64,000 nucleotides of DNA from Plantago elongata (GCA_036897095.1 JAYMSP010000036.1:1-64000), one strand, 5' to 3'; counted from the stretch's first letter, positions 50,431 through 63,379 are shown. A program made the numbers and translations. The notes: generated from the letters alone by a model not told the origin.

Positions 50431-51140
50431 TAACTTTTTGAAAATAGCAAACATAAAACCAATAAAGATGGGCATGAAACTAACCAAAATTTACCTGCTA
50501 CTTATATTCTACAATAAATTATCTATACAAAACCCATTAAAAAAAGCTCTAACCTCGAGTAACACCGCGTTGTCCAGGCCTTTCCTCTTCTTCCACATCA
50601 AAAAATCAAATCAGAACAAGATTTTTTAAAATTCATGTCGATAACAAGAAGAAAAGGGAGAAATTATCAAAGAGATATGAGGAAGAAAGCTTGTTGGAGG
50701 AAGAACTGAGTAGAAATCAACAGAAAAATAAAAAAGAAGAGAGAAACAAGCGTAATGTACTGGTGCTGGAGAAAAAAACGGGAATGAGGGTACAATGACG
50801 AAATAAAGAAGAAATTAAGAAAAAGTAAATAAAATGAATTTATTTATAATAATTTTAACGAGCAGTCGAAGCTCATTAATACATTTTTTTTACTTTATTT
50901 TTATTACAATGATATACATTCATTTATCATGTACTGTGAGATAGTATTGGATTGTCAATCATATGACGAAACTTAAAGGTAGCGAATCGTATGAATTATG
51001 AAGAATTTCTAGGAGGGAAATAATGTATAGACAAATTGAATATCAAATACCAAAATACAAATCTGTTAGAGAAAAAAAACTATCAATGATACAAAAATGT
51101 TATAAGACTCACATCTAATTCGCTACTCATGGCTTCAAAT
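50431..51140. other. Spacer downstream of the GARS gene
   Basis: It includes the presumed GARS 3'UTR near 51140-50900. No other feature was recognised. Confidence 0.4.
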
Positions 51141-54105
51141 TTACTTCGTTTTGAGAGCTCTCCATCCAATATCTCTTCTGTAAAATCCTCCAGGCCAGCT
51201 AACTTGCTCAACAGCTTGGTACACTCGATCTCGAGCCTCTTCAAGATCCGCACCCCTAGCCGTGACTCCAAGTACACGACCACCCGTGGCAATGAAGTTA
51301 CCGTCTTGGTCAACTGCCGTACCAGCATGAAAGACCTTAACTGTTGGGGCCACTGCCTCTGCTTCTTCAAGGTTTTGAATCACGGTTCCCTTTGTATAGC
51401 TTCCAGGGTAGCCGTTACTGGCCATTACGACTACCATGGCGGAGCCAGGAGACCAGTCGAGAGTTATGTCACGTAGCTGCCCTCTGCAAGCTGCAAGTAG
51501 AACTTGTGCCAGATCAGACTCCAATCGAACCATCAAAACCTGCAATTCCAACACGTAACTGAGCAATTTTGATCCATGATTATAAAATTTTGCTTAAAAT
51601 TACAGCATCTTGAAAAAATAGATATTACTCCCCATGGTTTAAAAAACTGGCCAAAATTTACAGAATCATCTCAGTACTAAGTTCTTCAACTCATCCATGA
51701 TCCATACGAATATGAAATTTCAACTCTTTAGGGCGCAGTTCAATAAAAAATCTCCTTAATGTAGTTTTCATTTTTATTTCCGAAACATTACAGAAAATTC
51801 CACTAGGTTTCGAATTTTCATGAATCTGAATTATATACTACTGAAAGAGAGATTTTTAATCCATGATAAACTGATAATATCCAGATGCCTACTCCATACA
51901 AGCATATGTCAAGGAGCAATGATTTGTTTACATATTGTATTCTAGAAATATGAATGTCAGATTCAAAACTACCATTAAGCAAATGAACAAGAACTGACCT
52001 GGCACTCAGGATCTCCAAACCTGACATTGTACTCAATTAGCTTAGGTAATCCAGATTTCTTCTCAATCATAAGTCCCGCATATAAAACACCAACAAACTT
52101 GCATCCTTCTGCAGCCATTCCTTTAACCGTAGGTTGAATTATAGACTCCATTACAACAGACTGGAGCTCCTTCGTCAGCACTGGGGCTGGGGAATAGGCC
52201 CCCATTCCACCGGTATTTGGTCCAGTATCACCATCACCAACTCGTTTATGGTCTTGAGCAGATTCTAAAGCTATGGCGTTCTCTCCGTCTACTAGAGCAA
52301 AGAATGATGCTTCTTCGCCTTCAAGATACTCTTCAATAATGATACGACAACCAGCAGAGCCAAAGACATTTTGAACGAGCATCGTGTCAACTGCTTCATA
52401 TGCTTCATCCAATGTCATTGCAACAATCACTCCTTTGCCAGCAGCTAAACCATCTGCTTTAACAACGATTGGAGCACCTTGGTCTTTGATATAATCTTTT
52501 GCAGATGATGGGTCTGTAAACGTTTTATACTGAAAAAGCACACGAGTTTGGATAAGAAGAGAGCTACAAAAACATCAGAGGGTGTCTAGCCTCAAAATCA
52601 TGTTTATAGTAAGTGAGATCTGCCCCATATTAGGTATTCAATAAAAAAATTCAACCAAAATGGGAAATCTGGATTAACTAGGGCAGGAAACTCCAGTATC
52701 ATGGAACTGCCCCATATTAGGCATTCAATAAAAAATTTCGACCACAATGTGAAATCTGGTTAACTAGGGCAGGAAACTCTAGAACCATGGAACTACAATG
52801 GAATGCAATATGGGGATTAGATTCGAGGGTTTCAGGCAATTTCTCTACAAAGACCTTACACTAGCTGAAAAAACAAAGATATGATCCAGCAACATTTTAC
52901 AAACCTTGGCAGTTGGAATTGCGTATTTGTCACACAATCGCTTCATGAAATCCTTTGAACCTTCCAATGCAGCAGCCTCAGAAGACGGCCCAAAAGTAGG
53001 AATCCCAGCCTCACCAAGATCATTAGCAAGACCAGCAACGAGTGGAGCCTCCGGTCCAACTATAACTAAACCAATTCCCCATTCACGGCAAAAACGAATC
53101 ACTGATGAGCTTTCAGTGATATCAACGTAAGGTATACAAGTTGCGTCGCCTGCGCCGCATATTCCAGCATTCCCAGGTGCACAAAACACAGCATCACATG
53201 ATGGAGATCGTTTCAGTGCGTAACACAGCGCATGCTCCCTCCCCCCTCCTCCAATAACCAACACTGAGACCCTTTCCACTGAAATGACAAGAAGAGTACG
53301 ACTTGAATGTATGACATAACAAATACTAGTGATGTATCTGAGCTACCAACAAGCTTTAGTAGAATAAACAAAGTAGGTTGCACATTTGATATCTCACTAT
53401 GAGCCATGCTATTAGTACATGTTTTCAAATAACTGATCGCTTATTCAACACTTAAAACAATTTCTCACTTGCTTATTCCCAGAAGTATTACCAGAACATT
53501 GTTTCCAGAGAATCACTTAGAATCCCTATTTCTCATAATCTTTCAAATATGGCAAACACCCACCAGGCTCAGTAAACACCAAATTGAGCCTCATTAGTCA
53601 TTATACCTCATATAATAACCCAATAATGCTAATTTTTGCACAGAGTCCTTCACTCACATAATCATTGTAATTGAAACATACTAGAGCACTTATAGGTCTC
53701 AAAGGTGGAGTCTTTCTCATAAAAAAATCAAAAATTCAATTACCCGACATTGTCTCAGCAATCAATCTGAATAATAAAGCGAAAAGAATGGAAATTGAGA
53801 GAATTTTTACCAGAAGGAGAAGGAGAGGAGTAGGTCCCATTAGCAAAAGAAGCAAGGCTATTACGAACTTGCAACGCTGATGAATTACAACGAGGAACAC
53901 CGTAAATTCGACTAATAGAATTGATATGGTTAACATTTGATCCAGATTTGCAGGTGAAGCTATCCCAATTGATGGAACCACCGGTGAAGAAAGCACGAAA
54001 TGTTGTTGGTGAGATAGAAGAGAGATGGTTTAAATTAGAATGATTGGAGGTATTGCGGCCAAGTGCAGCATAGGTGGTGGTGTAAGGAGAATATATGGAG
54101 GCCAT
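51141..54105 (-). CDS. PUR2: Phosphoribosylamine-glycine ligase (GAR synthetase), plastidial
   Basis: Catalyses the second step of de novo purine synthesis: 5-phosphoribosylamine + glycine + ATP to GAR, in plastids. Four minus-strand exons (54105-53811, 53278-52905, 52529-51999, 51539-51141) join in frame to 532 residues, the plant length. Residues 1-98 are Ser/Thr/Asn-rich and begin [16 protein letters not shown], a good plastid transit peptide. The enzyme starts [17 protein letters not shown] (residues 100-116) with the N-domain P-loop. The ATP-grasp motif [11 protein letters not shown] lies at 247-257. [20 protein letters not shown] and the family signature RFGDPECQ follow. The end is [13 protein letters not shown]. 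It is monofunctional, as in plants and bacteria, without AIRS or GART domains. The N-terminal ATG is supported by the transit peptide. No damage is seen. Confidence 0.96.
52620..52792. repeat. ~87-bp tandem duplication in the second GARS intron
   Basis: CTGCCCCATATTAGGTATTC starts at 52620 and its copy CTGCCCCATATTAGGCATTC at 52707. Both run through AACTAGGGCAGGAAACTC to ATGGAA with about ten differences. The duplication lies wholly in intron sequence and does not touch splice sites. Confidence 0.85.
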
Positions 54106-54640
54106 GGGTGGTAGTTTGGTCGGAGAAGAAGAAGCGGCAAAAGCTACAACAGAGATAACCAGGTTCCCGTAGGTTTTCTGCCCTGATCGCGCTAATGGAA
54201 AGCGGAGTTCGCTCAAGGGGAATCACGAATTGGTAATAAGTCCGTCTCGTGATACTCACCGCTCACAGGAGCATTTTATTTTTCGGAATCCAACGTAGCA
54301 GATAAATATGAACGATTTATATAAAATTGCAACTTAATATTTTTAAAGTATATGAGTTAGGTTCGTATTAAATTATTAATTACTTCTCAGAATGCTCGTT
54401 TACGTTTCTTCTTTCGAAATTAAAATTGCATTAACAACAAAGCACAAGTTACTGCATAAGCAACCTTCCTTACAAAACGGGACTTGGAAGTTTACCTATC
54501 ATTAACAAAATGTACATCTAACCATCTTGACAAACGGTCCAGACCATGATCTTCCTATCAACAAAATAGTAGCTAGACTCACACATAAAATCTAACAAGC
54601 TATTCATGGAGAGTCCGTCAAAAGAGCTACCTAATTTCAC
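54106..54640. promoter_or_regulatory. Upstream region of the GARS gene
   Basis: It holds the leader and promoter of the GARS gene. No TATA box is obvious within 150 bases of the ATG. Nothing else was seen before the LINE fragment. Confidence 0.35.
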
Positions 54641-54960
54641 TTAGGTTTCATCGATGCTATTACATTCTCTAAATACAAACTTAAGTTGGTATGTTTGTGC
54701 TTGTGACGAAAGGTTGGTGATATCTTCAAGCAGCGGAAGGAACGTATCCTGATCCGCCTGCCGTGCTTGTCTGCGTTCTTGAAACCTACAAATAGTTCGA
54801 ATGACAACACAGGAGTCAGATTGAATCTCTAAATATTTATAGTCCAGACTAACAACCATCATAAGTCCTGCTCTAATTGTCGATAATTCCGCAATATTAT
54901 TTGAAGATCTTCCCAAAGCACCCACAAAAGCGGTGATGAAATTCCCTTGGTCATATATAA
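54641..54960 (-). mobile_element. LINE ORF2 RNase H (RVT_3) fragment
   Basis: The minus strand reads YDQGNFITAFVGALGRSSNN, then IAELSTIRAGLMMVVSLDYK and EIQSDSCVVIRTI, the order of the plant RNase H-like domain at the end of non-LTR retrotransposon polyproteins (SNN-AEL-A-GL-...-E-SDS). Only this domain is left. No reverse transcriptase is next to it. Host RNase H-like genes share the fold, but the fragment has no start or flanking exons, so a LINE relic is more likely. Confidence 0.65.
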
Positions 54961-55527
54961 TAACTAGTACTAACCCGTAACAATGCCACGGTATAGTTAC
55001 TTTTAATAATAAATAAAATAAATATATTAATTGAAAAAATAAAATTTACAAATAACTTCAATCATTATCTAACATCCAAGGTTAATCTAATTTTATAGTA
55101 ACTATAAATAGTGTAAAATACGACTCATCATGTCGAATTTGCTTTGTAAGTGATATGATCCAAGTTGAACCGTTCAGAACTCCATAGGTAAAGATAACAT
55201 ATACTTTATCTGTTAAATAACAATTGATACATGCTTCTTCTTTTTTGTAAAATAAATTGTATCCTTCAAACTCGAACCAAATATAAAAAACGATTATAAC
55301 ACACTTTATATAGTTGGCTCCTAACAACTCCGAAGTAGTATGTTGACTCCCTACAAAACACATAAGAATTATCTCTTTGTTCCGAATTTAACATCTGCAT
55401 TCGATTTTGAAACATCTCAATCAACTTCACATAGCTTAATGAAAATTATGTTTCCTTCTTTATTTATTATCTATTATACATTTTCACTATCTCTGTTAAT
55501 TTATTCAATCTATTTCATACTTTATTA
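54961..55527. other. AT-rich spacer
   Basis: No gene. The last ~80 bases have TTTATTATCTATTATACATT and ACTTTATTACTC strings like MITE interiors, so an older nested element is possible. Confidence 0.35.
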
Positions 55528-55836
55528 CTCATTCCGTCCCAACTTCATATTCCCGTATTTTATTTTTGTTATTTTGGTCCGCACAACTTCATCTTCCCAT
55601 CCCTTAAATGGAAAATTACACTCCTACTTTATTTACTTTTTTCTCTACTTTATCACTATATCTCCTACTTTTGAAAACTTTAATTTCATTCCAAACAGTT
55701 AAGTACACATCGATCCGAAAATCCATGTAAATCAAAATAATCACAAAAATCTTATCACCTTCTCTCCTACTTTATTTAGTTTATTCTTCAAACTTGTGTC
55801 CGAGAGCACGGGAAGTTCAACTTGGGACAGAGGGAG
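55528..55836. mobile_element. Stowaway-type MITE
   Basis: The left end CTCATTCCGTCCCAACTTC and the right end GAAGTTCAACTTGGGACAGA then GGGAG are inverted repeats. TA flanks both sides (55526-55527 and 55837-55838), the expected target duplication. It is 309 bp, with an AT-rich interior that may hold a second, nested MITE end (TTCATCTTCCCATCCC). Confidence 0.85.
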
Positions 55837-57435
55837 TATTATTTATTATATTTTATTCATTCTCTTACAATATGTGTTTGGGCAACATAAAGTTAAATTT
55901 GGTCTGGACGGAGTATTATTTTGCATATATAATTTTATATGTTATGGTAATTTTCTTGGCACCTACCATGCAGTCTTGCACCCCCTATCTGAAAAACGTA
56001 TGTTTTACTAACTTATGTATAAAATGTTGGTCAGGTCTTGTTTTACGAAGGTACATAACTGGTTTGAGTATATATCTCTAATTCGGGCCTGGACTTTTAT
56101 TATTTCGAATGAATTTAAATTCGGGTTATATAGAACCTGACCCGTTTAACAGTAAAATAACAGAATTTTCCGTGTAATACGATATAGATAGACATGACCT
56201 CAACAGTTTTTCGAATCTTGTTAATTGTCCTAACTAGTAAACATGTGTAGAAAAAATCTACGTGTTGGAATCTATTATATGAATTGTATATTATTTATTT
56301 ACATATTATGTGATATTTTAATATCCTATTACACATATTTTTTTCTAACTAAAGTTTAATTATACTAAGAAGTATAAAGTAATACCCATTAAATCAAACT
56401 CCTGACATAGAATATAAACAAAAACAACTTTAAATGTTATAGAGTTGTTTGGGTTGCATCCTTGTAAATTTTGATTAGCTCGGACCAACTCCAGTTAAGT
56501 TCAAGGCATTGGACTGACACGTTCTAATTAGCTCCAACGGAATTTTACTTGGTGTGAGAATTGACGTCAGTTCTAAGATTTAGAACCGGTGTAAGTCTTA
56601 TTTTTCCTTTTATTTTAAATGAAATTAAAGATAATAAGAAATGAAAAGATGAAATTTAAAATAAATGAAAAAAAAAGAGTTGGATAGAGTGTGACATTGG
56701 AGTATAATGGTTGTTGAGATTGTATGGTGAATGAAATGTTGATGTGAAGATATAGGTTGATTTTAGTGGGTGTGATCATTGGAGATGGTCCTCATACATA
56801 GTTAGTATGTAATCTACTCTATCAACATCAATTTAATTTAATTTTGTTGGAAATGTATACTAAAACTTATTCTTATGATAACTATGACTTAAATATGGAT
56901 GTTATTTTGTATTTTGTATACTTCTCTTATGCTTGTGCCATGTAAATTGCTTTATAGATTTTTATTTTGGAGTTTGAGGGGTACATTTATTAAAAATAGT
57001 ATTAGTTACTACTTAACGGGTTTGGTACGACCGTACGGGTGCATGGCCCGATATAAAGTTTATCTTATATTAACTCGTCAAGACCTTAACAGGTTCGTTG
57101 GATCATAACCTTGAAAAATATATCCGTCATTATTAGTCGTACCATATTTATTTTAATATATATTAGTATCAAATCTTTACTTTTTTAGGTCGTAGGTGTT
57201 TCACTATAAATTAAATTTAGTCGACTTGGATCGGTCAAACTTTATAAATTTATTTGGCCAGTGTTTGGGTCGTCATTCCTAATTGTACGTTTGATTAATG
57301 ATGTAGAAATTGATCGGACAACACAATTCTTGATTGTCTAAACTGACAGTGTCTTGATTTATAGTACTGTTTTTCCTTTATTTCTCGGCACCTTTTTTTT
57401 TAAATCTTTTTCAATATTTAGTCAAATTATCATAA
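55837..57435. other. AT-rich spacer
   Basis: No recognisable gene or structural RNA. Open frames here are short and unlike known proteins. Confidence 0.4.
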
Positions 57436-58755
57436 AAAAAACTATGGGTAAATAAGTCTAGATTTATCGTTCAATCTAATAATATTTTCTCTTTTTAAAT
57501 TAAATTTATCAATGGAACTCCATGAAATTCAAATATACATTCCACATCAAATTTTGGTTATGTTGTTGATCAGTAAGACCAGTGTTAAAGAGTGGCGTTC
57601 ACATATGTTCGAGGCGGGGTTGGTTGAGTTTGCTTATAGCATATGGTTTGGTTGGAATCTTTCACTTTTTCAGCAGAAGCATGTTTGATTTAGCTGAAAT
57701 TAAAAGTGTGATTATACTTTTTTAATTCGACGAAAGTTATATCCTTGATTTAAACCTCATGTTGATAAATTGCTTTGGGGTTAACTGATCTGAACTGAAC
57801 TGGATGAAACTGAATTAAACTAAACTAAACTGAAGTAATGTATAAATTACAACTAAGCAGAGTTGAGCTAAATTGTACTGAATGGAACTGAACTGAACTG
57901 AAGTGATTTTAAGTTTTAGAGAATTAAAGCCAATTTTGCAAAGGTTGTGTTTTGGATTTGGTAATACGGATAGTGTGGATTTCGGTTGACTGTTGTACTA
58001 AGTTCTAAAAAAATATTTAAAAATTAATTATCATTTTCTATTGATTTTTATGCAATCATTTATGTATGCAGAATTGGGCTATAAATAATTTTTCAAAATT
58101 ACCATAAGTTGAGCTTTTTTTAACATTTATTGTACATTATATTTTTTAAATATGACATTCTAGATAATTGGGTTATATTGACTACAAAAACTATGGGTAG
58201 ATAAGTATAGATTTATCGTTCAGTCTAATAATGTTTTCTTTTTTAAATTAATTTTATCAATGGAACTCCATTAAATTCAAAGATACATTCCACATCAAAT
58301 TTTGCCTATGTGGCTAATCAGTAAGGCCAATGTTAAAGGATGGCGTTCACATCTGTTTGAGGCGGGGTGGATGAGTTTGCTTATAGCATATGGTTTGGTT
58401 GGAATCTTTCACATTTTCAGCATAAACCTATTTGATTTAGTTGAAATTAAAAGTGTGATTATACTTTGTTTAATTCGACGGAGATCTTATATTCTTGATT
58501 TAAACCTCATGTTGATAAATTGCTTTGGGGTTAACTGATATGAATTGAACTGGATGAAACTGAATTAAACTAAACTGAACTGAAGTAATGTATAAATTAT
58601 AATTAAGCTGAACTGAGCTAAATTGCACTTAATGGAACTTGAAGTGATTTTAAGTTTTAGCGAACAAGTCCCAATTTTACATAGGTTGTGTTTTGAATTT
58701 GGTAATATGGATAGTGTGGACTTCGGTTGACTGTTGTACTAAGTTCTAAAAAAAA
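57436..58755. repeat. ~570-bp direct duplication
   Basis: The segment 57436-58010 starts AAACTATGGGTAAATAAGTC, contains GTGTTAAAGAGTGGCGTTCA and TTGCTTTGGGGTTAACTGAT, and ends ACTGTTGTACTAAGTTCTAA. It is repeated at 58183-58755 with about 90% identity by eye. About 170 bases of unrelated AT-rich sequence separate the copies. Each copy contains a run of AACTGAACTG-like motifs (57790-57900 and 58545-58640). No coding function is visible. Confidence 0.85.
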
Positions 58756-59216
58756 TACATTTCTTTAATACATTTATATTTATTTTAATGAATTAATTTT
58801 TTATTTTATTAAAATATTTTTCGGAGTTATATAGATAAATTTATATGAGACTCAATAAAATTATATATACACTATGTGGTCAAAAGATATCTTCAAATTT
58901 ATGAATTTTTTATTTTAATATGTAAATAATTATTTAGTTAACATTATCTATATAAGATTGGTGTCTATGGATTCGTTTTGTCAAGATGAATCCAAATATA
59001 TGCTCAAAATATTTTTCAGAGTTTTATATATAAAGTTATGTACGATTTAAGAAAAATTATAACATACAAAAATTAAATAGTTACTTCTAAATTAATATTA
59101 TTTTGTTTGATTACTTTTGTTTATGAAACTGAACAAAATTTAAAGAGTCATGCAACATAAGATTTTGCCTATGTGGCATGTATCTTTGTTGATAATGTAC
59201 ATCACTTTTATAATAT

Positions 59217-59452
59217 ACTTCCTCCATTCCGGTTTGAACGTCCTGCGAGACGGAGTATAAGTTTTAAGAAAAAAGTGATAAAGTAAGAAAAAAGGTAATA
59301 AATTATGAATGTAATTTGGTAAAGTAGAATAAATAGTGAATAAAATATGTGAGATAATGTATAAAGTGAGAGAAATTTTCTATTTAAAAAATGAGATTTT
59401 TAAATTGAAATAGGTTAAAGTGGAAAATGAAAATTTTAAATTAGGACGGGGT
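59217..59452. mobile_element. Stowaway-like MITE, eroded
   Basis: The left end TACTTCCTCCATTCCGG and right end TTAGGACGGGGTTAA are diverged Stowaway ends. The interior AAGTGATAAAGTAAGAAAAA and GTGAATAAAATATGTGAGAT match the interiors of related elements in this window. Boundaries are approximate. Confidence 0.55.
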
Positions 59453-59649
59453 TAATTTAGATTCCTCCATAGCCTGCTAGTCCAGTACATGCAATGTATG
59501 ACCCGTCAACATTTATAGCAACCTAAGGACTGGACAAAGCACACCATTTGCACCATTTGACACAAAATTCATTTACCGCAAATGGAGGTCTGACAAAGCT
59601 GACCTTACAGTACCAACTACATTGTGACTAGTGAAATAAATTTTCCGAA

Positions 59650-61020
59650 AAATAAACTCGTTCCGATATTATCAAATAACCGAGAAAATCACACAGTAAT
59701 TAATCAGTTCATTCCCCTTCATTGGCAAATGAAACAGCACATGCATAATCGAAGCTGGTACCGCAGGCCAGGTTTGAGAAAAGAAGAGTTTACGGACATA
59801 GTCAAAAGCCTTGCACTCAAACAAAAGATGCTCAATTGAATCTTCACAAACAGAATATTGGGGAATCAAGAACTCCCATTTGAAATAACCTGTTCGCGGT
59901 CGAAAGTTTGCCATGAATCAAGAGCCAAAGGAAAAGTTTGGTCCAAGGAAAAAGTTTCAGTTTCCAAATACGGTTCCACGGAAAGTTAGGACCAGTACAT
60001 TGACGTCTCAGAAATTCGTTATAAGTAGTCTTGATTGTAAAGTTTTTTGAGTTATCAAAGTTCCAAATGAGACGATCATGTCTCAAATAGGCAGCCCCAT
60101 AATAGATTGAGCAATGGAAACAGGGACTTCCAGTAAAAATTTCTTAGTGTTCCAACTCTTATTCTCAATACAAAAAGACACTTTAAGGCCATAAGGTTGG
60201 GATTCAGGAACAAAACTTATAAGAGGATAATTAAAAACCCAATTGTCATATCAAAAGTCACCAACCTCCCAAGTTAAAAATTCTTTGAAATCTGGTATGG
60301 CCTTAACTAAAGATTTCCAAAACCAACTTGCAGTACTACTAGCATGGGCCTGTAACAGTGAAGTTTGAGAAAAATATTTATGTTTATAAGTTAGTGCCCA
60401 AAGTCATGAAACAGGGGCCACAGAAGTTTATACTGCCGAGACCACCAAAATACTTGGGTCGACAAACATTTTTCCATTTAATTTTTGCTTTAGAGCCACC
60501 AGACCTTGCACCATTCCAAGAAAAAATGAGCATTTAAAGAATTTATCTTAGAAATAGTTCTTTGTGGAATTTTAGCAAACGACATAACATAAGAAGGCAA
60601 GGCCGAAGTAACCGATTGGATATGAGTGGCCCTTCCCGCATAGGATAAAAATCTGGTATACCAAACATTAATGCGGGACTCCACTTTATCCACAATCATG
60701 TGAAACTTATCTTGTTTTTTCCGTCCGAAAAGAAACGGCATCACTAGATACTTATCAAGCAGTTTATTAGGAATAACATTCAAAGTATTCCTAACAAAAT
60801 GTTTAAGATGCACACGAGTATTGGGCGAAAATAACACTCGGGATTTAACCCAATAACATTTTGACCAGAAGCTACTGCATAATTAAGCAAATAATTTTAT
60901 AATGTATTAACAGCTCGTTTGTTAACTTGATAAAATACCAATCCGTCGTCCGCAAAACATAAAATAGGAACTTTAACCCCATAATGACTAGTTTTGAGAG
61001 CGTTAATACATTTACTATCA
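59650..61020 (-). mobile_element. L1-type LINE ORF2 remnant (reverse transcriptase C-terminus and zf-RVT)
   Basis: On the minus strand, in the expected order: VPILCFADDGLVFYQVN at about 60985-60930, the catalytic FADD motif; VESRINVWYTRFLSYAGRAT and SALPSYVMSFAKIPQRTISK at about 60700-60550, the post-RT region; then the zinc-binding zf-RVT region FPWNRIWKLKLFPWTKLFLW (about 59990) and CEDSIEHLLFECKAFDYVRK (about 59830). Stops and frame changes separate the blocks, and the 5' part of ORF2, ORF1 and an RNase H tail are missing on this copy. It is an old plant L1 relic. Confidence 0.85.
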
Positions 61021-62371
61021 ATTTATGAACGATGTTAGTTGGTGTTGTTGAGCTTCTATTTCAAGATTTGTTGATTGGGATTGAGTGCTTTGCAGGTGAT
61101 TCATCTATTGATAATTGATGCTTAATGATTATTGAGCCGTATATCTCATTTCTCAAGTTATTAAATAATTTGCATAATCACCATTCATTAGTTTTAAGGC
61201 GTGTAAGTAAACTAATCTACGCCTGAATGAATTGATAACGGATGCAGGGGAATGGGCATTGGACGGTTTACAATCTAATATACCACATGGTCTCAGAGAT
61301 ACAATTCTGGATACTCAGGTTCAGCTGATGGTGATCTGGAATGAGTCGGCAAGTGGAACATTTTCGTGTCGATCCGCGTATAAAGCTTTGTAGCGACAAA
61401 ATCTCCCGATAATGAACTCTACTTCATCTTTCTCGTGGGTCTGGAAATCGAATATAGCAACAAACTTAAACACTTTCTCTGGTCAATGGTTCAGGAAAGC
61501 TTGCAACAAATCATTTACGGAAAGCACGTAACCTGTCTGATACTGATGCATGTCCGATATGCTCTGCCCCGGAGGAAATTGCCGTACATATCTTCCGTGA
61601 CTGTCCGGCTGCAGTGGGAGTTTGGAAAAACTCTTAAGCCAAACACAAATGCGAGGATTTTACTCCATTCCTGCTTCAAATTGGCTTGAAGAGAATGCCC
61701 TTCTCCAGTCCTTCATCAGTTTTGACATGCCTGCTGTCGAATGGAGGTGGATTTCTATTGCTACGATATGGGAGTTGTGGAAAGCTCGGAATTATTAGAA
61801 GTATAAGTAGATTTGGACTCTTTAATTTTGGTACTTAGAAGTATTATTTAATTAGGATTCCTTATTATATCTAACTATATATACTTGTATATATATGATA
61901 TTGATGAGTGAGAAGAGGTAGGAAAAATAGTTCATCCATGGTAGCCATGTTGTTTCCAACGAGCGGTCATGTCTCTCCTTTTTTACCTTAATGAATTTTG
62001 TGAAGAAAATACAATTTTCGTATATCTTGAACAACGCAGTCCTAGAAAAACGGAGTTTCCCGAGATTCAGCCGTTGGATCGCACGAAATATTGACAGCAG
62101 CAAGATAACTCGTGAAACTACAATCTGGACAGTGGAGATCGGAATCTAATCAGGTTTAAAACTGTGTTCTCAGTTAAGCAACAACTTGCTGAAAATTATG
62201 ATCCGGTCTTATATGATATCTTCGCCAGGTAATCTCTCATCTTTTCCCTCAATGTAATCAATGTGATTATACTTGCCTATATCTCTTTTGTATCTTTTCT
62301 CCACTTTATCTTCCGCTGCAGAACTCCCCTATACAGAACCTCACGTTCGTATACCTCTTTTGAGTTTTCCT

Positions 62372-62520
62372 CTGACCGAACAACCCACTGTTGTCGATCC
62401 CCTCCCATGTTCGAACAGTTTTCTTCAATCTGTCGAACTTCTCTTCTGATCGAACAACCCACGTTGTGGATCTCCTTCCGTGTTCGAACAGTTTTCTTTA
62501 ATCTGTCGAACTTTCTTCTA
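62372..62520. repeat. Two ~75-bp tandem copies
   Basis: CTGACCGAACAACCCAC and CTGATCGAACAACCCAC each begin a unit that continues TGTTCGAACAGTTTTCTT and AATCTGTCGAACTT. The copies lie head to tail with few differences, between the direct repeats described for 61848-62758. Confidence 0.8.
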
Positions 62521-62675
62521 TCCTACTGCAATTGCCCGCAATCGTCGTTCTCATGTCCAACGATCGCGATCGCTCCAGCATGTTCGATCTTCATCGACCG
62601 CTTGTGCAATTGCTCGCATCCGTCGATCGCCCTATTGTCTGACGGACAATTCCTTATTATATCTAACTATAAATA

Positions 62676-62677
<2 letters not shown>

Positions 62678-62718
<41 letters not shown>
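62678..62718. repeat. (TG)n microsatellite
   Basis: About 19 uninterrupted TG units, followed by GAGAGATTGATTG. It lies inside the right copy of the ~100-bp direct repeat, so it expanded after the repeat formed. Such a tract is expected to vary in length between individuals. Confidence 0.95.
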
Positions 62719-62719
<1 letters not shown>

Positions 62720-63379
62720 AGATTGATTGAATGATAAGAGGTAGGAAAAATAGTTCTTTCAGGAACCAGTGAGTCTTCCACCGTAAGAAAGAATCTGTCC
62801 CCGTCTTGCTCTATAAGATTAAACATTTGGGATGTGACCTCAACACTTATATGCCAGGTAAAACCCAAGTCGAGATCAACACCACATAAATGGACCAAGC
62901 CAAGTTCGGGATGGGTGAACATAAATATGGATGGCAACCTGCACACATCGACAAACAAAGCCGGCCTGGGAGGTGTTTTAAGGGATGAACAGGGCACCTG
63001 GGTATGGGGATTTGCACATCGAATCCAGGCGTCCTCTACTATTTTAATCGAGCTATAAGATTTAAAGTCCGGACTGGAACAAGCATGGGAACGAAAATAT
63101 CCACAGATAGAGGTGGAACTGGATTCTCTAGAAGCTGTATAACTAGTCATGGATGAGAAAGACTAATCGATGCTGGCTACAAAATTTCATCCACTTCGCA
63201 AGAATGCAAAGCTTTATTGTATTTACCATGAACAATCAAGCTCCATTGGTCTTCTGGAAGGACCAACATAGTTGTTGATAAATTAGCGAAATTTGTATAT
63301 TTTGATTTTGACGGGAATGTTTCTTGGGATTCATCCCCGAACTTCATTGTATCGTTTTACGATTTTGATATAGTCTAAA

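Larger units (their letters stand above)
61848..62758. repeat. ~100-bp direct repeats bounding an insertion in the LINE
   Basis: ATTCCTTATTATATCTAACT starts near 61857 and near 62650. Both copies run on to AAGAGGTAGGAAAAATAGTT (ends near 61931 and 62755). The right copy has gained a (TG)n tract. Terminal direct repeats around ~700 bases of non-coding sequence resemble a miniature terminal-repeat element or a segmental duplication. No primer-binding site was recognised, so the class is open. Confidence 0.5.
61230..63379 (+). mobile_element. Second LINE ORF2 remnant (zf-RVT and RNase H), split by an insertion
   Basis: The plus strand at 61230-61800 has zf-RVT features, SASGTFSCRSAYKAL and then DACPICSAPEEIAVHIFRDC with CPAAVGVWKNS. 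After ~1 kb of unrelated DNA, 62890-63379 has the RNase H domain: SGWVNINMDGNLHTSTNKAG, LGGVLRDEQGTWVWGF, EVELDSLEAV and the C-terminal VVDKLAKFVYFDFDG. The order zf-RVT then RNase H is right for one element, so the 61.8-62.83 kb piece is probably an insertion. Several stops and frame changes show decay. It points away from the minus-strand LINE at 59.65-61.02 kb. Confidence 0.75.
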
